Positions 15,865 to 23,365 are shown, counted from the stretch's first letter. The stretch: DNA of 64,000 nt from Caulobacter segnis (GCF_003243465.1 NZ_QFQZ01000008.1:1-64000); one strand, 5' to 3'. The notes: generated by a model from the sequence alone, not told the origin. Numbers and translations are program-made.

Positions 15865-17172
15865 ATGACCAGCCAGCCGACACGTCGCCACCTCCTAACC
15901 TCCGTCGCGGTCGGCGGCTCTTCGCTCCTGGCCGCGGGGGTGGGGGAGGCCGTGGCGCTCGGGCCCGAGGCGTCCTTGCGGCCAGGCTCCATCCCCGTCG
16001 CCGACCTGCCCAGCCACTTCGACGTCGAACCAGGCATTCACAATCTCGAGGCCGGCTATTGGAGCATGATGCCGCGCGTCGTCGCCCAGACCTATGCCCG
16101 TCACAACGCGGCGGTGAACAGCGCCAACGCGATCTGGGCGCGTAACGTCATGGCTGACGGTTCTGGCTGGGCGGTCGGCAGCCGGGCGGCCCAGGCGGCC
16201 ATCGCCCGGCAGATGGGCTGCGCGCCCGAGGAGATCGGCGTCACGCGCAGCGGCGCCGACGCCTTGCAGATGTTGATCTGCAACTACAAGCCGCTGAAAC
16301 CCGGCGACGCGGTGATCCACTGCGACCTCGACTACAATGTGATGATCGCGGCCATGCAGTGGCTCGGCACGCATCGCGGCGCGACCGTGGTCCCGTTCGC
16401 GATGCCGGAGCCGGCGACGACCGCCAATATTCTTTCGGCCTACGAAGAGGCGCTCAAGCGCACGCCCCGGGCCAAGCTTCTGCTTGTCACCCAAGTCTCT
16501 AACCGCACGGGCCTTGTCACGCCGGTCAAGGAGATCGTGGCCATGGCCCGCGCCCGGGGCGTGGACACCATTGTCGACGCCGCCCATGGCGTAGCGTGCC
16601 TGGATTTCCAGCTCGATGATCTGGGGGCGGACTTCGTCGGCTGGTCGGTTCACAAGTGGACCTCGGCGCCGCTCGGCACCGGCGCGATGTACATCCGCAA
16701 GAGCCGGCTTGCCGACATCGACATCGCCTACGGCAACACCTTCCATGCCGAAGACGACATCAGAACGCGCGTGCCGGACGGCACCGTCAACTTTCCCGCC
16801 ATGCTGACCATACCGACCGCCGTCGACTTCCATTTCGCGGTCGGGGCGGCCGCCAAGGAAAAGCACATGCGCGGCTTGCGGGATCGCTGGGTCAACGCCT
16901 TGCGCGACCGGCCCAATGTCGAGATCTGCGTGCCAGACGATCCCGCCCGCTATTGCGCCATCACCAGCTTTCGCCTGAAGGGCATGACCACCGACGAGGA
17001 CGCCAAGCGCGTCCAGCGCATCCTTCTCGAGCGTTATCGCATCCACACCGTCTGGCGCGGCGGCATCGCCAAGGGGCCGGCGATCCGGGTGACCCCGGGG
17101 CTCTACAGCACGCCGGCCGACGTCGATGCGTTGGTCGCCGCGCTTCGGGCCGAGCACGCCATGTTCGTCTAG
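15865..17172 (+). CDS. Tat-exported aminotransferase class V-fold PLP enzyme
   Basis: A 435-residue fold-type I PLP enzyme of the aminotransferase class V group (isopenicillin N epimerase/cysteine desulfurase-like). It has a twin-arginine signal (TRRHLLTSVAVGGSSLLAAG, residues 6-25), so it is probably exported folded with its cofactor. The PLP pocket includes VDAAHGVACLDF (Asp238) and the Schiff-base lysine in SVHKWTSAPLGTGAMY (Lys264). The C-terminal small domain is complete (IRVTPGLYSTPADVDALVAA). A GAG-type ribosome site precedes the ATG at 15865, and a long inverted repeat lies immediately upstream. Substrate not known; true cysteine desulfurase activity is doubtful for an exported protein. 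Confidence 0.88.
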   Translation: MTSQPTRRHLLTSVAVGGSSLLAAGVGEAVALGPEASLRPGSIPVADLPSHFDVEPGIHNLEAGYWSMMPRVVAQTYARHNAAVNSANAIWARNVMADGSGWAVGSRAAQAAIARQMGCAPEEIGVTRSGADALQMLICNYKPLKPGDAVIHCDLDYNVMIAAMQWLGTHRGATVVPFAMPEPATTANILSAYEEALKRTPRAKLLLVTQVSNRTGLVTPVKEIVAMARARGVDTIVDAAHGVACLDFQLDDLGADFVGWSVHKWTSAPLGTGAMYIRKSRLADIDIAYGNTFHAEDDIRTRVPDGTVNFPAMLTIPTAVDFHFAVGAAAKEKHMRGLRDRWVNALRDRPNVEICVPDDPARYCAITSFRLKGMTTDEDAKRVQRILLERYRIHTVWRGGIAKGPAIRVTPGLYSTPADVDALVAALRAEHAMFV

Positions 17173-17202
17173 CGCGTTCGCGCTCCACGGCTTGGCGGCC
17201 GA

Positions 17203-17958
17203 CTAGAGGCCATAGGCCGACGAAAGGCGCGCGATGAAGGCTTCGCGCGTGATGTCGATCTTGAACTGCCGCGGCTCGAAGGTCTCGTCGGCCACGACCG
17301 CGGCGGCGAACCCTCGCATGTCGGCCCGGATAGCGTCGGGCAGGGCGATGCTGGCGCCGGCGGGCAGGAGCTGCAGCAGGCGGGCGACGTCGTTGCGGTG
17401 CTTCTTGATGTTGTCGCCCTGGCCTTCCTCGCCGGCGGCGCGCCGCGCCGTCAGATCAAGCCAGGCGCGGGCCTTGAAGGGGATGATCGCCGCTTCGTCG
17501 AGGATCGGGACGTCCTGGACGGTGCGCCGCATCGCCTTGAGGAATTCATAATAGTCGGCGTTGAGCAGGATCGCCGACAGGCTGGCGGCCGCCTCGTCGA
17601 TCGGCAGGGGCGTAAAGACACTGTCCCGCGCCAGCACGATCCCCTCGGGCGTCCGCGAGAAGAGCTCGATCATCGCCGGATAGCTGGCCTGGCTCGGCTT
17701 CTGGAACCGGTAGAGCATCTTCTCACCGCTGGCCCGTTCCTGGATCTGGTAGCCGCCATCGGTGATGAAGGCCATGAAGCGGTCGCTGAAGGCGGCGTCG
17801 AGGGCCTCGACGATCAGCACGATGTCCAGGTCCTTGGTTAGGCGGAACGGCAGTCCCGCTTCTTCCAGCACCAGTTCGGAGGCGGTCCCGCCGACCAGGA
17901 CATACTGGTGCCCGCAGCCCGCGAAATGGGCGCGGAAGCGGTCAAGTCCCATCACCAT
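17203..17958 (-). CDS. AbiEii-like nucleotidyltransferase (putative toxin)
   Basis: A 251-residue protein with a minimal nucleotidyltransferase (MNT) signature: YVLVGGTASELVL (Gly23-Gly24) followed by RLTKDLDIVLIV, giving the DxD metal-binding pair Asp43/Asp45. This is the pattern of AbiEii/MenT-like type IV toxins and of aminoglycoside/tRNA nucleotidyltransferases. The remaining C-terminal part is mostly helical and unassigned. The ATG at 17958 has GGAGG about 8 bases upstream and overlaps the stop of the winged-helix gene by 7 bases, so the two are translationally coupled, as in AbiEi/AbiEii pairs. Toxin activity is inferred, not shown. Confidence 0.75.
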   Translation of the reverse strand: MVMGLDRFRAHFAGCGHQYVLVGGTASELVLEEAGLPFRLTKDLDIVLIVEALDAAFSDRFMAFITDGGYQIQERASGEKMLYRFQKPSQASYPAMIELFSRTPEGIVLARDSVFTPLPIDEAAASLSAILLNADYYEFLKAMRRTVQDVPILDEAAIIPFKARAWLDLTARRAAGEEGQGDNIKKHRNDVARLLQLLPAGASIALPDAIRADMRGFAAAVVADETFEPRQFKIDITREAFIARLSSAYGL

Positions 17959-18965
17959 GCCATATCCTCCAGCATTTGCGCGGCCGCCTGAGCGACCCGC
18001 TCGTCCGGTTCGCGCCGGATGCTGAGATAAAGCGACAGCCGGTCGACGACGCCATCCTCGGCAAGGACGAGCGGGTCGTAGGACCAGGTCTCCAGTTCGA
18101 TACGGTCAGCCTCATCGGTCCAGGCCGGCTCGAGTTCCAGCGCTTGGGTCATGCCCGTCCAGCGCGACGCCAGGACCGCTCGCCGCTCCACGCGCGGCGG
18201 ACTGAGCATCGTGTAGTGCGCCAGGGCGGTCTCCCCGGCCAGGGGCGCCTGGTCGAGCGGGATCTGGCCCCGAACCAGGCGCAGCTTGCGGACCGGCGAT
18301 TTCAGGCGCGGCTCGATCGTGTTCCACAGATCGCGGCCGTTCACCGCGAAACGAAGCCGCCGGCGCCGGCCGGCCCAGAGGGCTTCCGCGACGCCAATCG
18401 CCACCAGTTCGTCGAGCGCGCGGCTCATGCTCATGACCGATACCTGGAACCGTTCGGCCAGGTCGGTCAGGCTCTGTTGATCGACGAACCGGCCCAACAT
18501 GGCCCCCAGCACGACCGATTGCGCGGTTGGAGAAAGATAGTCGGGCTGCGGCGCGATTTTTGCCGGCGCGCCTTCGCGCAGGTCGAGAAGCGCCTCGGGA
18601 ACATAGATTTGGGCGCCGGGGGCCAGGAAGGCGATCCGGTGTTCGATCAGTCGGCGGCGTACCCGCGCGTCGACCCGCTCGAGAACCAGGACCACCAGCG
18701 CAACACCGAGGTGACGTCGCGCCAACTCGCGGTGCTTGGCGATGTCGAAGGTGTCGAGCGGGCCGGCGCGATTGACCATGAAGACGGCTGGCCGCCCTTG
18801 CAGGTCGCCCCGCCAGAAATGGTACCGATCCGTCAGGAAATAGGGCAGGCCTTCCCCGGCGAGGTCGTGCAGGCGCAGGTTCATGCCGAACACTTGCGCC
18901 ACATAGGCCTCGGCCGTGAGGGCGAGGCGCTCCAGGCGGTCGGCGGCGAAATGATCTAACACCAT
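17952..18965 (-). CDS. Winged-helix regulator, partner of the nucleotidyltransferase (putative antitoxin)
   Basis: A 337-residue protein. The N-terminal half (1-160) is an alpha/beta domain with GEGLPYFLTDRYHFWRGDLQ, VVLVLERVDARVRRRLIEHR and IAFLAPGAQIYVPEALLDLR. A winged helix-turn-helix follows (162-195: QQSLTDLAERFQVSVMSMSR, then ALDELVAIG), and then a C-terminal part of about 140 residues with no assigned domain. It is upstream of and overlaps the nucleotidyltransferase gene, and a 17-bp dyad lies immediately before its ATG, consistent with autorepression. It differs from classical AbiEi, whose winged helix is N-terminal. Antitoxin function is an inference from context. Confidence 0.75.
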   Translation of the reverse strand: MVLDHFAADRLERLALTAEAYVAQVFGMNLRLHDLAGEGLPYFLTDRYHFWRGDLQGRPAVFMVNRAGPLDTFDIAKHRELARRHLGVALVVLVLERVDARVRRRLIEHRIAFLAPGAQIYVPEALLDLREGAPAKIAPQPDYLSPTAQSVVLGAMLGRFVDQQSLTDLAERFQVSVMSMSRALDELVAIGVAEALWAGRRRRLRFAVNGRDLWNTIEPRLKSPVRKLRLVRGQIPLDQAPLAGETALAHYTMLSPPRVERRAVLASRWTGMTQALELEPAWTDEADRIELETWSYDPLVLAEDGVVDRLSLYLSIRREPDERVAQAAAQMLEDMAW

Positions 18966-18975
18966 GATGTCGGTA

Positions 18976-19010
18976 TAACATCGGTGATGTTAAAATGCTA
19001 TTTCAATGTT
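18976..19010. promoter_or_regulatory. Candidate operator/promoter of the winged-helix/nucleotidyltransferase operon
   Basis: taacatc-ggt-gatgtta (18976-18992) is a perfect 7-bp-arm dyad 11 bases upstream of the ATG. A further half-site-like tcaatgtt occurs at 19003-19010. The region is much richer in A+T than its surroundings. No clear ribosome site is present, so the transcript could be nearly leaderless. Confidence 0.5.
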
Positions 19011-19187
19011 AGATGGGCTTGGGGCTGAGCTGAAGGCAATCGGCGACCGACCTCGTCGATAGCCCAGGATAGAGAAGCTCTACGTCCAGCGCCACCGGAT
19101 CCGCCAGGGCGCCCACCCGCGCCTGGAGACCTACGAGGTCGAGTATAGGGCTTCCGGGTCAGCGCCCCGGCGGGACGCGACAAGGCC

Positions 19188-19598
19188 TTGAAGATCAATC
19201 TCATCCTTCGCCGCAGAGGCCTTTTCCACTGGGCGGTAACGCGCATCGAATTGCCCAAGGATGTGCTTGACGCCGAGGAGGGCGCGACCCCGTCAGCCGC
19301 GCCCGCGCCTGAGACGCCCCAACCCGCGGAGCCGGATGTTGCGCAGGCCCCGGAGCCGGAAGCGCCTGCCGCGGCGCCTTCCAGCGTGGTGGAGAGCGCG
19401 CCGCCGCCCGTCGCGGCCTTGATCCGCCGATGGTATGCGCAGAACGATCGTTGCCGCGGCGGCTCGGGTGATGATCCGTCCACGGCGCTGGCCTGCGATG
19501 ATCGCGAAACCACTGCCGGCAAGATCGATGAACTCGGCTGGTGTTACGGTGAAAATCCAGCCCGCCAGACGACATGGGCGCGCTGCAATGGCCGCTAG
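19188..19598 (+). CDS. Hypothetical protein with C-terminal Cys/Trp-rich conserved motif
   Basis: A 136-residue protein of unknown function. The central part (30-75) is a low-complexity Pro/Ala/Glu linker. The C-terminal 60 residues look like a compact conserved domain: ALIRRWYAQNDRCRGGSGDD, ACDDRET, LGWCYGEN and TTWARC, with four cysteines (in DRCRGG, ALACDD, GWCYG and WARC). The start is weak: a TTG at 19188 without a good ribosome site, with the frame open back to a stop at 19146-19148. An N-terminal truncation is therefore possible. A terminator follows at 19677. Coding seems likely because of the C-terminal motif. Confidence 0.6.
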   Translation: MKINLILRRRGLFHWAVTRIELPKDVLDAEEGATPSAAPAPETPQPAEPDVAQAPEPEAPAAAPSSVVESAPPPVAALIRRWYAQNDRCRGGSGDDPSTALACDDRETTAGKIDELGWCYGENPARQTTWARCNGR

Positions 19599-19914
19599 TT
19601 TTAGGCTTATGGTCAAGCTGACGGTATTGACCGCGAATGCGTCTGTCTCAACGGTCAATTGGAGCCAAAATGGGCGAAAATCACGACTTTTTGAGTGATT
19701 TTTTTGTTTTATAAAAACAACGGGTTAGGTGGAATAACTTGTGACGGTATTTTGGGCGGTAACGTCGCCTAACGTCTTCTAGAAAGTTTCGTAAAATCAA
19801 CGCGATAACCGGGTCGTTGATCATCGAGTGGGAATAGGCGTTCCTTGCGGTTCTGGGCTTCGCCTTTCTGCGCCGAGGCCTTAGCTATTAGGCGTCACTC
19901 TAAGGATGATCATC
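19599..19914. other. AT-rich intergenic spacer
   Basis: No convincing gene is seen in these 316 bases. The left part holds an intrinsic terminator (19677-19712) and A/T runs unusual for this genome. The right part is the upstream region of the DUF2147 gene, ending in its AAGGA ribosome site. Confidence 0.6.
19677..19712 (+). terminator. Intrinsic terminator behind the 19188-19598 gene
   Basis: Stem aaaatcac (19677-19684) pairs with gtgatttt (19695-19702) around a 10-base loop, followed by a long T-rich run (tttttgtttt). Confidence 0.75.
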
Positions 19915-20361
19915 ATGAAGCGCGTGGTGCTGGCATTCTCGGTCTTGGGTCTGGCGATCGCGGGCCTCGCGCCCGCTGTCGCGGCCGACACCGCCGCTCC
20001 GCGCGCCGGCGACATCTATGGCGTCTGGCGCAATCCCAAGGGCAGCGTTCACATCGAGATCAAGCCGTGCGGCGACAGCACCTGCGGCAATGTTGTGTGG
20101 GCTAACGCCGAGGCGCAGGCGGACGTGCGCAAGGGCAGCAATCGCGAGCTGGTCGGCATGCAGCTGCTGCGCGACTTCTCGCCGACCGGGCCCATCGACT
20201 GGAAGGGGCGGGTGTTCGTACCCGACCTGAACATGACCTTCTCGGGGCAGGTGCGCCTGCTGGACAAGGCCTCGCTGCGCGCCAAAGGCTGCCTGTTGCC
20301 CAACTTCCTCTGCAAGTCGCAGGTCTGGACCCGCGTGGATCCGGCGGTCCGCCCCGCCTAG
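19915..20361 (+). CDS. DUF2147 family secreted protein
   Basis: A 148-residue exported protein of the DUF2147 family. Signal peptide MKRVVLAFSVLGLAIAGLAP (cut near AVAA), then DIYGVWRNPKGSVHIEIKPC, CGNVVWANAEAQ, VGMQLLRDF, WKGRVFVPDLNMTFSGQVRL and CLLPNFLCKSQVWTRV. These are the typical beta-rich family elements with conserved cysteines. The ATG at 19915 has AAGGA at suitable spacing; an in-frame ATG nine bases earlier is less well placed. Function of the family is unknown; members are periplasmic. Confidence 0.88.
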   Translation: MKRVVLAFSVLGLAIAGLAPAVAADTAAPRAGDIYGVWRNPKGSVHIEIKPCGDSTCGNVVWANAEAQADVRKGSNRELVGMQLLRDFSPTGPIDWKGRVFVPDLNMTFSGQVRLLDKASLRAKGCLLPNFLCKSQVWTRVDPAVRPA

Positions 20362-20366
20362 ACTTC

Positions 20367-20939
20367 ATGTCGCAACTTGGCCTTCCGGGCTTCGATCCCC
20401 CCACGCCGACCGATCGGCTGATGTTCCTGCTGTACCCGGATGCGTCCACGGCCGATCGTATCGCCGGAGAGGCGCGGCGGCTGCGCGAGGCCCTGGGTCT
20501 GCGGGGACAGATCCTCCTGACCGACCGCTTCCACCTCACCTTGCATCACCTTGGCGACTATGTCGGCCTGCCCGCAGAGCGCGTGCGCCAGGGCGAGGCC
20601 GCCGGCGATGCGATGACGACGGCGTCGTTCGAGGTGTCGCTCGACCGCGCCATGAGCTTCGCCAACCGTCCGGGCAACAACCCCTTCACCCTGCAGCCTG
20701 GCGAAGGGCTTGAGCCGCTGCTGGCGTTTCAGCAAAAGCTGGGGGTGGAGATGGCCAAGGTCGGGCTGAAGCCGGACAAGGCCTTCGTCCCGCATGTCAC
20801 GCTGCTCTATGATGGGCAGGTTGTCCCTGCCGAGGCCATCGCGCCGATTCGCTGGACGGTCGACCGCTTCGTCCTGGTCCAGAGCAAGCTGGGCCAGACG
20901 CGCCACATCGTCCTGAAGGCCTGGAACCTTGTCGGCTGA
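20367..20939 (+). CDS. 2'-5' RNA ligase family / RNA 2',3'-cyclic phosphodiesterase-like protein
   Basis: A 190-residue 2H phosphoesterase with the two HxTx motifs that define the fold: HLTLHHLG near residue 57 and HVTLLYDG near residue 143. Such proteins hydrolyse 2',3'-cyclic phosphates (ThpR activity) or ligate 2'-5' RNA ends in vitro. It starts five bases after the DUF2147 stop, so the two genes may be cotranscribed. Substrate is not predictable. Confidence 0.88.
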   Translation: MSQLGLPGFDPPTPTDRLMFLLYPDASTADRIAGEARRLREALGLRGQILLTDRFHLTLHHLGDYVGLPAERVRQGEAAGDAMTTASFEVSLDRAMSFANRPGNNPFTLQPGEGLEPLLAFQQKLGVEMAKVGLKPDKAFVPHVTLLYDGQVVPAEAIAPIRWTVDRFVLVQSKLGQTRHIVLKAWNLVG

Positions 20940-21003
20940 GGTTGGCGGGGAGGCTGGCCTCCTCTAGGCCATCACCCCAGAGGATTCGCCTAGGACGACG
21001 GCC

Positions 21004-21351
21004 ATGACCCTGACGATGTACGGCATCAAGAACTGCGACACGGTCGCCAAGGCCCGCAAGTGGCTTGAGGATCGCGGCCTGGCCTATGCTTTTCACGATT
21101 ATAAGGCCCTGGGCGTCGAGCGCCCGCGGCTGGAGGCGTGGGTCGACGAACTGGGCTGGGAGGTGTTGCTGAACCGCGCCGGAACGACCTTCCGCAAGCT
21201 TGACGACGCCGATAAGCAAGACCTCGATCGTGAGAAGGCGATCTCGCTGATGCTGGCCAATCCGTCGATGATCAAGCGCCCGGTGCTGGACATCGGCGAG
21301 CGCAGGCTGGTCGGGTTCAAGCCGGACCTGTACGCGGCCGCCTTCGCCTAG
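21004..21351 (+). CDS. ArsC/Spx-family thioredoxin-fold protein (YffB-like)
   Basis: A 115-residue protein of the arsenate reductase-like (ArsC/YffB) family with a single active-site-like cysteine in MYGIKNCDTVAKARKWLE, and later TTFRKLD and NPSMIKRPVLD, the conserved R-P-V segment of the family. YffB-type members are glutathione-dependent thiol reductases of uncertain substrate, and no ars genes are nearby, so arsenate reduction is not implied. An agagc-type repeat begins at its stop codon. Confidence 0.87.
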   Translation: MTLTMYGIKNCDTVAKARKWLEDRGLAYAFHDYKALGVERPRLEAWVDELGWEVLLNRAGTTFRKLDDADKQDLDREKAISLMLANPSMIKRPVLDIGERRLVGFKPDLYAAAFA

Positions 21352-21399
21352 AGCGTGACGCCGAAGGTGGGAACCGGTTTCGGCGCGCGTCACGCTCTA
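21349..21399. repeat. Alphaproteobacterial palindromic repeat (agagcgtgac type)
   Basis: Perfect 13-bp terminal inverted repeats, tagagcgtgacgc (21349-21361) and gcgtcacgctcta (21387-21399), enclose cgaaggtgggaaccggtttcg, the conserved core of a dispersed intergenic repeat common in Rhizobiales and Caulobacterales. It could also end transcription. Confidence 0.75.
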
Positions 21400-21523
21400 A
21401 GTCTTTGATTAGAGCCTCCTCGAAACGCGTTCGCACAAGTTTCGGACGACAAGCTTTCGGGGATCGGTCTATCACTTCGGGGAACGGCCGCGACGTGGCG
21501 GCCTGCAGGGGGACTTTCAACGG

Positions 21524-22192
21524 GTGGGGGAAAAGGACGTCGCGCGGTACGAGCTGGTCATCTTCGACTTCGACGGCACGCTGGCCGATAGCGCCGCGTG
21601 GATGATGCGCGCGGTCAATCCGATGGCCCGTCGCTACGGCTTCAAGACCGTCACCGACGAGGAGATCGAGATGCTGCGGGGGCGCAGCACGCGCGAGGTG
21701 ATCCGCTATCTGGGGGTTTCGCCCTGGAAGCTGCCGTTGATCGCCCGGGCCGGCAAGAAAATGATGGCGGCCGACGCGCACAAGATCCCGCTGTTTCCCG
21801 AGACCGCCCGGATGCTGCGCGCCCTGCACGCGGCGGGCGTGAAGATCGCCGTCGTCAGCTCCAACAGCGAACAGGTGATCCGCCGCGTGCTGGGTCCCGA
21901 ACTCGCCGAGCTGATCAGCCTCTACTCCTGCGGCGCGTCGCTGTTCGGCAAGGCGCGCAAGTTCAAGCAGGTGACCGCGCGCGGCGTCTCTCGAGATCGG
22001 GTGATCTGCATCGGCGATGAGACGCGCGATATCGAGGCCGCCCGGGCTGTCGGCCTGGACTGCGGCGCCGTCGGTTGGGGCTACGCCAAGCCCTCGATTC
22101 TGGCCGAGCATCGCCCGACGGTGTCGTTCAGCTCGATGTCCGAAATTATTTCGTATGTCGCTGCATCCGGGGCGTGGGGCGGCGGCGACTAA
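21524..22192 (+). CDS. HAD superfamily hydrolase
   Basis: A 222-residue haloacid-dehalogenase-type phosphatase of the Gph/PGP-like group. Motif I is VIFDFDGTLADS, motif II VVSSNS, motif III the lysine in GKARKFKQV, and motif IV CIGDETRDIEAARA. A helical cap lies between motifs I and II. The GTG at 21524 is supported by a gcaggggga site; no ATG is placed before motif I. Substrate is unknown; phosphoglycolate phosphatase-like activity is possible but not specific. Confidence 0.9.
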   Translation: MGEKDVARYELVIFDFDGTLADSAAWMMRAVNPMARRYGFKTVTDEEIEMLRGRSTREVIRYLGVSPWKLPLIARAGKKMMAADAHKIPLFPETARMLRALHAAGVKIAVVSSNSEQVIRRVLGPELAELISLYSCGASLFGKARKFKQVTARGVSRDRVICIGDETRDIEAARAVGLDCGAVGWGYAKPSILAEHRPTVSFSSMSEIISYVAASGAWGGGD

Positions 22193-22236
22193 CCTTCGAA
22201 AGCGCGGATGATCGCGCTGAACGAAGGACCAAGGCG

Positions 22237-22419
22237 ATGGCTTACGAGCTGTTTCGTGATTTCTGGTGGCTGATGTTCCCGATGAGCTTCATGGCTCTGG
22301 GGGCTTTGCGTGCGTGGTTGAACTATCGCGCGCGCCGCGAGGTGATCAGCACGCTGCGCGACCTGGCCGCCAAGGGACAGGAGCCGTCGGCCGCCCTGCT
22401 GGCGCAGCTGTCGCGCTAG
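22237..22419 (+). CDS. Small membrane protein (60 aa), first of a tandem paralogous pair
   Basis: A 60-residue protein with an N-terminal membrane helix (FRDFWWLMFPMSFMALGALR) and a basic, helical tail (NYRARREVISTLRDLAAKGQ) ending EPSAALLAQLSR. It is clearly paralogous to the N-terminal 60 residues of the next gene. The ATG at 22237 has AAGGACC upstream. It lies 11 bases before that gene and belongs to the first ECF sigma-factor module. Function unknown; a role in sensing at the membrane is inferred from context. Confidence 0.8.
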   Translation: MAYELFRDFWWLMFPMSFMALGALRAWLNYRARREVISTLRDLAAKGQEPSAALLAQLSR

Positions 22420-22430
22420 GGGAGGGCGTG

Positions 22431-22850
22431 ATGTTCGCTCAGCTGTTTCGAGAATTCTGGTGGCTGATCTTCCCGCTTTCGGCCTTCGCGTTCGGCGCCT
22501 GGCGGAATTGGCTGACCTACCGGGCCAACCGGGAGATGCTGGACCTGATCAAGACCTACGCCGCCTCCGGCCGCGAGCCCCCTCCTGAGCTTCTGGCCAA
22601 ACTCAACGCACCCTGGCGGGACTGCGACGGCGACGAAGAGCGCCCGCGTCATGCTAGGCGTTGGCGCCGCGAGCGGACCTGGTACCGGGTCGTGCTGTTC
22701 GGAACGCTGAGCAGCGGTTTCGCCTTCGCCGCCGCGACCAATATCTACGGCGCGGGCGAGGCGTTCACGATCGTGGCCTTCGTGCTGGGCTCGATCTGCT
22801 TGGCGACGCTGGTCCAGGTTCTGCTGGATCGGAACGGTCCGACCGTCTGA
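22431..22850 (+). CDS. Membrane protein of the ECF sigma module (DUF6249-like)
   Basis: A 139-residue protein with an N-terminal helix (FREFWWLIFPLSAFAFGAWR), a basic cytoplasmic middle (GREPPPELLAKL, then RPRHARRWRRER) and two further hydrophobic segments (VVLFGTLSSGFAFAAATNIY and FTIVAFVLGSICLATLVQVL). The first third duplicates the preceding small protein. Its stop overlaps the ATG of the sigma factor gene (TGATG), so the two are translationally coupled. It is probably a membrane partner of the sigma factor, but it is not a standard zinc-finger anti-sigma factor. Confidence 0.8.
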   Translation: MFAQLFREFWWLIFPLSAFAFGAWRNWLTYRANREMLDLIKTYAASGREPPPELLAKLNAPWRDCDGDEERPRHARRWRRERTWYRVVLFGTLSSGFAFAAATNIYGAGEAFTIVAFVLGSICLATLVQVLLDRNGPTV

Positions 22851-23365
22851 TGGACGCCGCGCTCGTCAAGCAGGCGCGCGCGGGGTCCCAGGCCGCCTTC
22901 GCCCGCCTGGTGGCGATCCACGAAAAGCCCTTGCGGGGTTTCCTGCGCAAGAGCGGCTGGATCGACGCCGACGATATCGCCCAGGAGGCCTTCGTGGCGG
23001 CGTGGGCGGGACTCCACAGGCTGCGCGACAACGACGGCTTCCGGGCCTGGCTCTACGGCGTGGCCTGGAAGAAGGCGCTATCCCAGCGACGCGGCACCCA
23101 GCGCGCGGCGGCGCGCGACGAGGCCTGGCGCGGCGAGCAGGAGCTTGAGGCCGCCGCCGGGGTCGGCGCGGAGGACCGTCTGGCGCTGGAGAAGGCGTTG
23201 GCGACCTTGCCGGAGGACCAGCGGGCCTGCGTCACCCTGTGCCTCGGCCAGGGCTGGTCGCACGCCGAGGCCGCCGAAGCTCTGGGGCTTCCCCTCGGCA
23301 CCGTGAAATCGCATGTTACCCGTGGCCGCGAGCGGCTGCTGTCGGTTCTAGGAGGCGCGTCATGA
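22850..23365 (+). CDS. ECF-family RNA polymerase sigma factor
   Basis: A 171-residue sigma-70 family protein with only regions 2 and 4, the ECF layout. Region 2 includes FARLVAIHEKPLRGFLRK and DADDIAQEAFVAAWAGLHRL. Region 4 includes LPEDQRACVTLCLGQGWSHA, AEALGLPLGTVKSHVTRGRE. The start at 22850 overlaps the upstream stop, and its own stop overlaps the ATG of a small membrane protein gene (ATGA). It should direct RNA polymerase to a small regulon after release from a membrane-bound inhibitor. Signal and target promoters unknown. Confidence 0.92.
   Translation: MDAALVKQARAGSQAAFARLVAIHEKPLRGFLRKSGWIDADDIAQEAFVAAWAGLHRLRDNDGFRAWLYGVAWKKALSQRRGTQRAAARDEAWRGEQELEAAAGVGAEDRLALEKALATLPEDQRACVTLCLGQGWSHAEAAEALGLPLGTVKSHVTRGRERLLSVLGGAS

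Noticed and set aside
15660..16037. Minus-strand frame spanning the copD-PLP gene spacer
   Set aside because: It overlaps two real plus-strand genes and the inverted repeat, has no ribosome site, and is compositionally a shadow.
18998..19522. Minus-strand frame opposite the Cys-rich protein gene
   Set aside because: Low-complexity Ala/Gly/Ser product; the plus strand carries the motif-like Cys/Trp pattern.
21004..21351. Arsenate reductase
   Set aside because: The protein is of the ArsC/YffB fold, but no ars genes are nearby and the sequence fits the YffB branch, so arsenate resistance is not claimed.
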